The notes beneath the pieces are model-generated. The model searched no databases and was not told the DNA's origin. It saw nothing but the letters and a program-made list of their open reading frames with translations. A stretch of DNA of 6,663 bases. Source: DATKQI01 sp035532755 (GTDB taxonomy: Bacteria; Pseudomonadota; Alphaproteobacteria; Acetobacterales; Acetobacteraceae). Location: assembly GCA_035532755.1 (NCBI GenBank), contig DATKQI010000099.1, positions 1 through 6,663 of the forward strand, written 5' to 3'. Below, one piece after another: positions 5,164 through 6,663 of this stretch. The first letter of the stretch is position 1. Every line of letters begins with the position of its first letter. Both the position numbers and the translations under genes were made by a program.

Positions 5164-6120
5164 GGCGCTGACGGCGTTCGACGGAACGACCTGTACCGGG
5201 ACGATCCGGGCCGGGTCGGTGCCGACCCGGCCGCTTTCGCCGGCGGCGGCGCGGGACAGGCGGAAATCGTAGCGGACCGAGGGCAGGCCCGGCAGCGGCG
5301 CGCCGGGATCGTTGTTCGTTGGGGTGACGATCAGCGAGCGGGCAACGCCGAACACGGTGTCGCTGCCGATATGCGGGCTGTCGGCGAGATACAGCGCGGT
5401 GACCAGTTCGCGGTGGCCGGGGGCGGCGATCAGGAAATGGAAATGGGCAGGGCGGTGGCCGTGGCGGCCCTGGCGCATCACCAGCCTGCCGACCGGGCCA
5501 TCGAGCGGGACCGGGTAGTCCTGCGCCGGGGCGGTGCGGAAATGGTAGTTGCCGCTGCCGTCGGCGGTGAAGTTGCCGCGCATGTCCATCATGTCCGGAC
5601 CGGCGGATTGGAGGTCGTAGAGGCCGGATTCGTCGGTCTGCCAGACCTGGATGCGCGCGCCCGGCACGGGGCGGCCGGAAGCATCGAGGATACGGCCGTG
5701 GAACAGCAGTTCCCGCGTGGGCGGAGTGCGGCAGATGCTGTCGCCCAGGGCGAGTTCGGGGGCGCCGTCGCGGTAGAACGGGCCGAGCAGGCTGGTGTCG
5801 GTAGGCTTTTCGGCGGCGGTCTTGTCGTGCAGCAGGTTGACCAGGGCGCTGACGCCGAGCACGTCGGACAGCAGGATGAATTCCTGGCGATAGGGGGTGC
5901 AGGCATGGCCGACCTCGGTCAGGAAGCCGATGCCGGCAAGCCATTCGTCGGGGGTGAGGTTCACCTCGCGGGCGAAGGCGTGGAGGTGGCGGACGGCGGC
6001 GTCCATGATCTCGCGCAGGCGCGGCTCGGGGGTGGCGCGCATCTGCGCCAGGGCGGCTTCGGTGACGGTGAATTCGTCGAGGTCCTGCATCCCGGCGCTC
6101 CCCTGTTCGTTCGTCTTCAT
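5155..6120 (-). CDS. Intradiol ring-cleavage dioxygenase (hydroxyquinol/catechol 1,2-dioxygenase type)
   Basis: A 321-residue non-haem Fe(III) dioxygenase. This family opens a catechol-type ring between the two hydroxyl carbons to give a muconate or maleylacetate-type product. The N-terminal helical dimerisation domain spans about 12-115 (EFTVTEAALAQM to LVNLLHDK, then TSLLGPFYRDG). The catalytic beta domain follows, with FHGRILDASGRPVPGARIQVWQ from 140. All four expected iron ligands are present: Tyr168 (GLYDLQ), Tyr202 (DYPVP), His226 and His228 (RPAHFHF), plus the conserved Arg223. The N-domain, GPFYR and DGPVG blocks fit hydroxyquinol or catechol 1,2-dioxygenases better than protocatechuate 3,4-dioxygenase; the exact substrate is not proven. 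The start at 6120 is set by AGGAGG 8 nt upstream; another in-frame ATG at 6126 sits too close to that site. No other aromatic-pathway gene is visible. It lies 91 bp downstream of the lipoprotein gene on the same strand. Confidence 0.92.
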   Translation of the reverse strand: MKTNEQGSAGMQDLDEFTVTEAALAQMRATPEPRLREIMDAAVRHLHAFAREVNLTPDEWLAGIGFLTEVGHACTPYRQEFILLSDVLGVSALVNLLHDKTAAEKPTDTSLLGPFYRDGAPELALGDSICRTPPTRELLFHGRILDASGRPVPGARIQVWQTDESGLYDLQSAGPDMMDMRGNFTADGSGNYHFRTAPAQDYPVPLDGPVGRLVMRQGRHGHRPAHFHFLIAAPGHRELVTALYLADSPHIGSDTVFGVARSLIVTPTNNDPGAPLPGLPSVRYDFRLSRAAAGESGRVGTDPARIVPVQVVPSNAVSAAG

Positions 6121-6211
6121 CCCCATCCCCTCCTGGCGCCTCAAGCGCCTCCCCATCGAGGAACGATGCACCGGATGCCGACAAACGGATACTGAATTGA
6201 AGCGGGAGGCA
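6121..6211 (-). promoter_or_regulatory. Leader of the dioxygenase gene with two small inverted repeats
   Basis: This 91-bp gap carries a strong ribosome-binding site (AGGAGG on the minus strand, 6133-6128). Just upstream is GGCGC (6135-6139)/GCGCC (6145-6149) around 5 nt, which also forms a direct repeat GCGCCTC at 6136-6142 and 6145-6151. A second inverted repeat is CATCG (6154-6158)/CGATG (6164-6168) around 5 nt. I see no convincing -35/-10 pair and no T-rich terminator after the lipoprotein gene, so transcription of the dioxygenase from upstream is possible. Confidence 0.35.
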
Positions 6212-6663
6212 TCAGGCGAACGGGTGCAGCGCGGCCTGGATCGCGGTGAAGGCCTCGGCCAATGCGGCGCGCTCGGCGCGGACGATGGTGGTGGCGTCGG
6301 CTTTCGCCAGCGGGGCGCGGGTGGTGAAGGTCTGCTGCAGGCGCACGCGGTCCTTTCCCGCGCGCTGGTCGAGCAGGACCATGGCGAGCGAGGCGGAGGC
6401 GGCGTGGCGGGATGGGGTGGCTTGCAGGGCCATCAGCTCGCCTTCCAGCACGAGGTCGGCGGTCATGCGGCTGCCCGGGGCGAGCACGGCGGCGAACAGG
6501 CCGCTGCCGGCGATCCATTGGCGAAGCTGGCTGCTGATCGCCTCGGCCGGGGGAACGGCCCACTGCTCGTAGAAGGAGACGTGCAGGCTGCCGTCCGGCT
6601 GGATGGTCTGCAAGCCGCGGCGTTCCAGCCCGGCGGCGGCGCGCAGGTCGCTGACCAGCAGGA
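6212..6663 (-). CDS. ABC-type transport auxiliary lipoprotein, C-terminal part (PqiC/YmbA-like; 5' partial)
   Basis: The frame is open to the window edge and ends in TGA at 6214-6212; 149 residues are visible. It begins LLVSDLRAAAGLERRGL, then a short strand with YEQWAVPPAEAISSQLRQWI, SGLFAAVLAPGSRMTADLVL, a stretch of beta strands with acidic and hydrophobic alternation (LVLEGELMAL), and a final helix (ERAALAEAFTAIQAALHPF). The 'R..PGL..RGLQ', 'W..PP..A....L..WL', 'SGLF..V' and 'ADLVLEGEL' pattern is characteristic of the ABC transport auxiliary component family, outer-membrane lipoproteins working with MCE (MlaD/PqiB-like) proteins and an ABC permease/ATPase in lipid transport across the periplasm. 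The signal peptide and lipid-attachment cysteine would lie outside the window. Its partners are expected just upstream of it, beyond 6663. The internal codon at 6613 (TTG) is not the real start. Confidence 0.85.
   Translation of the reverse strand, partial: LLVSDLRAAAGLERRGLQTIQPDGSLHVSFYEQWAVPPAEAISSQLRQWIAGSGLFAAVLAPGSRMTADLVLEGELMALQATPSRHAASASLAMVLLDQRAGKDRVRLQQTFTTRAPLAKADATTIVRAERAALAEAFTAIQAALHPFA

Noticed and set aside
6121..6171. Earlier in-frame starts for the dioxygenase at 6171, 6156 and 6126
   Set aside because: The extension is Arg-rich and unlike the family; AGGAGG is correctly spaced only for ATG 6120.
5371..6195. Plus-strand frame opposite the dioxygenase
   Set aside because: Antisense shadow; the minus-strand gene has all iron ligands and a strong ribosome-binding site.

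Overview
The window is GC-rich DNA with tightly packed genes and GC-rich third codon positions. A SAM-II (SAM-alpha) riboswitch upstream of metZ, followed by apaG, points to an alphaproteobacterium. A Rhodospirillales/Acetobacteraceae-like member is my best guess from gene content, but the sequence does not prove it.

Layout from left to right. (1) 1-2216, plus strand: the 3' part of a gene whose visible start looks like the end of a SAM-dependent methyltransferase, followed by a long helical region. It overlaps by ATGA with an RgpF-family (rhamnan synthesis F) gene. This looks like the end of a cell-surface polysaccharide cluster. (2) 2228-3190, plus: a SorC/DeoR-type sugar-binding transcriptional regulator, 11 bp after the rgpF-like gene, with no sugar or polyol catabolic genes visible. 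(3) 3201-3274, minus: tRNA-Gly(CCC) with an encoded CCA end, ending 10 bp from the regulator's stop. (4) 3275-3470: a 196-bp divergent control region. It holds a candidate tRNA promoter on the minus strand, a candidate metZ promoter on the plus strand sharing a palindrome with it, a well-matched SAM-II riboswitch, a hairpin touching the aptamer's 3' end, and an 11-codon upstream reading frame whose stop overlaps the metZ start. (5) 3471-5136, plus: metZ (O-succinylhomoserine sulfhydrylase, methionine synthesis), then apaG. (6) 5155-6120, minus: an intradiol ring-cleavage dioxygenase with all four iron ligands, convergent with apaG. (7) 6212-6663, minus: the C-terminal part of an ABC-transport auxiliary lipoprotein (PqiC/YmbA-like family), running off the window and probably the last gene of an MCE/Mla-like lipid transport operon.

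The best-supported regulatory circuit is methionine feedback: SAM binding to the leader RNA should lower MetZ synthesis, and apaG may share that transcript. The rest is a junction of unrelated units (surface polysaccharide, sugar regulator, tRNA, aromatic ring cleavage, envelope lipid transport). I found no mobile element, CRISPR array or clearly new multigene system. The most distinctive part is the metZ leader, where aptamer, hairpin and a coupled mini-ORF lie within about 120 bp.
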